From: Oncomelania hupensis
Lineage: Eukaryota; Mollusca; Gastropoda; Littorinimorpha; Pomatiopsidae
NCBI GenBank assembly: GCA_036898135.1
Contig: CM072526.1
Span: forward strand, 4,340,055 to 4,404,054
DNA: 64,000 nucleotides
Reading direction: 5' to 3'
In this document: positions 62,533 to 64,000 of the stretch, piece after piece
Position numbering within the stretch: position 1 is the stretch's first letter
Layout of the letters: every line of letters begins with the position of its first letter
Position numbers and translations under genes: made by a program
Notes under the pieces: model-generated
Told to the model about the DNA's origin: nothing
Database searches by the model: none
The model's input: the letters and a program-made list of their open reading frames with translations, nothing else

Positions 62533-63270
62533 TATGACGGACTACTAGCGCCAAAACCGAGAGTTACCATTATCAAGAGATAATTAAAATTATCACGTGT
62601 TCTGTGTAATTTACAGAGATATCGGTAATCCGCAGTGTTAATTAATAATTATCAGTATTTGCCACGCTTTCCTAGCGCCAAAACCTGATAATTACAAATA
62701 TCATGAGATAATTACAATTATCAAGAGATAATTACAATTATCAAGCGATAATTACAATTATCACTGAACATTATAAATATCAAGATGAGCATGCGCGGCC
62801 CGATACGCGATGCGCATGCGCGGCAGAAGCACTGTTCCCAGCACGCCTAGGGTTTTGGCCCTAGTAAAGCGTGACCAAAACTGAAAATTAGTAATTAACA
62901 CTGTGAATTAAAGGCATCTCTGTGAATTACACAGAATACGTGTTAATTACAATTATCACTGATACATGTAAGTTTTGCAGGTTTTGACGCTAGTAAGCCG
63001 CCTTACCAGAATTAAGCATGATCACGTGAAAATTATAATTATCAAGTGAAAATTGTAATTATCATGTGATAATTACAATTTTCAGTTTTGGCGCATTTCC
63101 AGGCGGATTGATAGAGCCAAAACTTAAAATTAAACATGATCACACGAACATATTTGTAATTTTCAATGATAATTGTAATTATCTCTTGATAATTGTAATT
63201 ATCCCATGATATTTGCAATTATCACATGATAATTGTAATTATCAGGTTTTGGCGCTAGTAGGCCGCCATA
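62533..63270. mobile_element. Family M TIR element, complete copy (738 bp) with 6 bp target duplication
   Basis: Begins TATGACGGACTACTAGCGCC and ends GGCGCTAGTAGGCCGCCATA: 26 bp TIRs with two mismatches. Flanked by CCTTTG at 62527-62532 and 63271-63276. The interior is built of GATAATTACAATTATCA-type units in both orientations, plus a GC core with GCGATGCGCATGCGCGG near 62806. No transposase, so it depends on an unknown autonomous DNA transposon. Confidence 0.85.
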
Positions 63271-63794
63271 CCTTTGCTCTCTTGCTTGCCTGAATAGGAT
63301 GTTCTTAGAATGAAGACAAACTTTTAACGGACAGGCGTTCGGGTGAGAGAATGTGTAAATGAGACTTATTCACCCTACTTCCTCCACTCCTTTAAACACC
63401 TCCCCCCCCCCCCCCCCATACCCTCATCCATCCCTACAAAATATTGACCCTTTTGGCTACATAAGGCATATAAAGCACAAACATCACCTTATTTTTTTTT
63501 AGATTGACTCAAACCAAACCTCAGTCAGCCATTAAACTCAATCAGGCAAACCTGCCAGATCACATTCACTCCTGTTAAAAAAAAACAAAAAAATACAGAT
63601 TTCATAGAGACTCATACCCACCGATAATCAGATGGTCAGCTGTAACTTCAAAACAAGATGGCAAGCCCATTTAAATGTATTTCCAGACACTCACGCAAGT
63701 AAACACTAAAATGGCAAGCCTCGTGCCTAAACACAATAACCCCTTGACAGCAAAGTACGTATCTCCGTCCTAACAAAAGTAAGTAAAAAAAATA
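63271..63794. other. No gene; C-run at 63403-63418
   Basis: A/C-rich sequence with a C homopolymer and short A runs. Confidence 0.5.
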
Positions 63795-63970
63795 GTTACA
63801 TTAAAATATAATGTGCAACAGGGTAGTGATTGTTACATTAAAATATAATGTGCAACAGGGTAGTGATTGTTACATTAAAATATAACGTGCAACAGGGTAG
63901 TGATTGTTACATTAAAATATAACGTGCAACAGGGTAGTGATTGTTACATTAAAATATTAAGTGTAAAAGG
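63795..63970. repeat. 37 bp minisatellite, 4.7 copies
   Basis: Unit GTTACATTAAAATATAATGT + GCAACAGGGTAGTGATT. The last copy is diverged. The array ends just before the window edge. Confidence 0.95.
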
Positions 63971-64000
63971 GTAATAATTATGGCACAAGCTACAATTGTT

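Overview
This 64 kb window is eukaryotic nuclear DNA made almost entirely of transposable elements and simple-sequence arrays. I found no convincing host protein-coding gene, rRNA gene or functional tRNA gene. The retroelement types (RTE-like elements with apurinic-type endonucleases, a CR1/L2-like element, Ty3/gypsy LTR elements, several tRNA-headed SINEs) and the abundance of (GAT)n, (TAA)n and (AG)n arrays fit a marine invertebrate. A lophotrochozoan, probably a gastropod mollusc, is my best guess; this is inference and no diagnostic host gene is present.

Layout. 0-9 kb: minisatellite, microsatellites, two copies of a ~580 bp retroposon (called family R here), fragments of RTE-like and other non-LTR elements, and a SINE with 5S-rRNA-like sequence. 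9.2-14.1 kb: a nearly full-length decayed RTE-like element on the minus strand, split by a 1.56 kb solo-LTR-like insertion flanked by GATAC. 15.7-28.4 kb: a nest of elements. A broken CR1/L2-like element on the plus strand contains a tRNA-like SINE and an RTE-like composite. In the composite the RT segment has expanded into 28 copies of a 35 bp satellite. A 7.3 kb Ty3/gypsy element sits in the CR1/L2-like element's (ACTAT)n tail. 28.4-39.4 kb: SINEs, TIR/foldback elements, family R, and LINE fragments. 39.5-45.1 kb: a second, 5.6 kb copy of the same gypsy family with CTTAG target duplications. 45.5-52 kb: family R, two RTE-like copies, and a 61 bp tandem array. 52-64 kb: GAT arrays, SINEs, a 40 bp minisatellite, three family R copies, two inverted-repeat elements, and a 37 bp array at the end.

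The most notable system is the gypsy pair. Both encode Gag, a DSG aspartic protease and an integrase with complete HHCC and D-D35-E residues. The integrase lies upstream of the remains of reverse transcriptase, as in Ty1/copia and in the Gmr1-like gypsy elements. Both insertions have lost the same RT core and all of RNase H, yet have good target duplications and nearly unmutated LTR pairs. This suggests a recently mobile non-autonomous lineage that keeps gag-pro-int but borrows reverse transcriptase.

The second is family R: nine copies, up to about 608 bp, with a near-constant 5' end carrying a TATA-like box, a 3' hairpin, variable short-tandem tails such as (TGTAA)n, and 11-14 bp target duplications in three copies. 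The third is the RT-derived satellite, which is open in all three forward frames.
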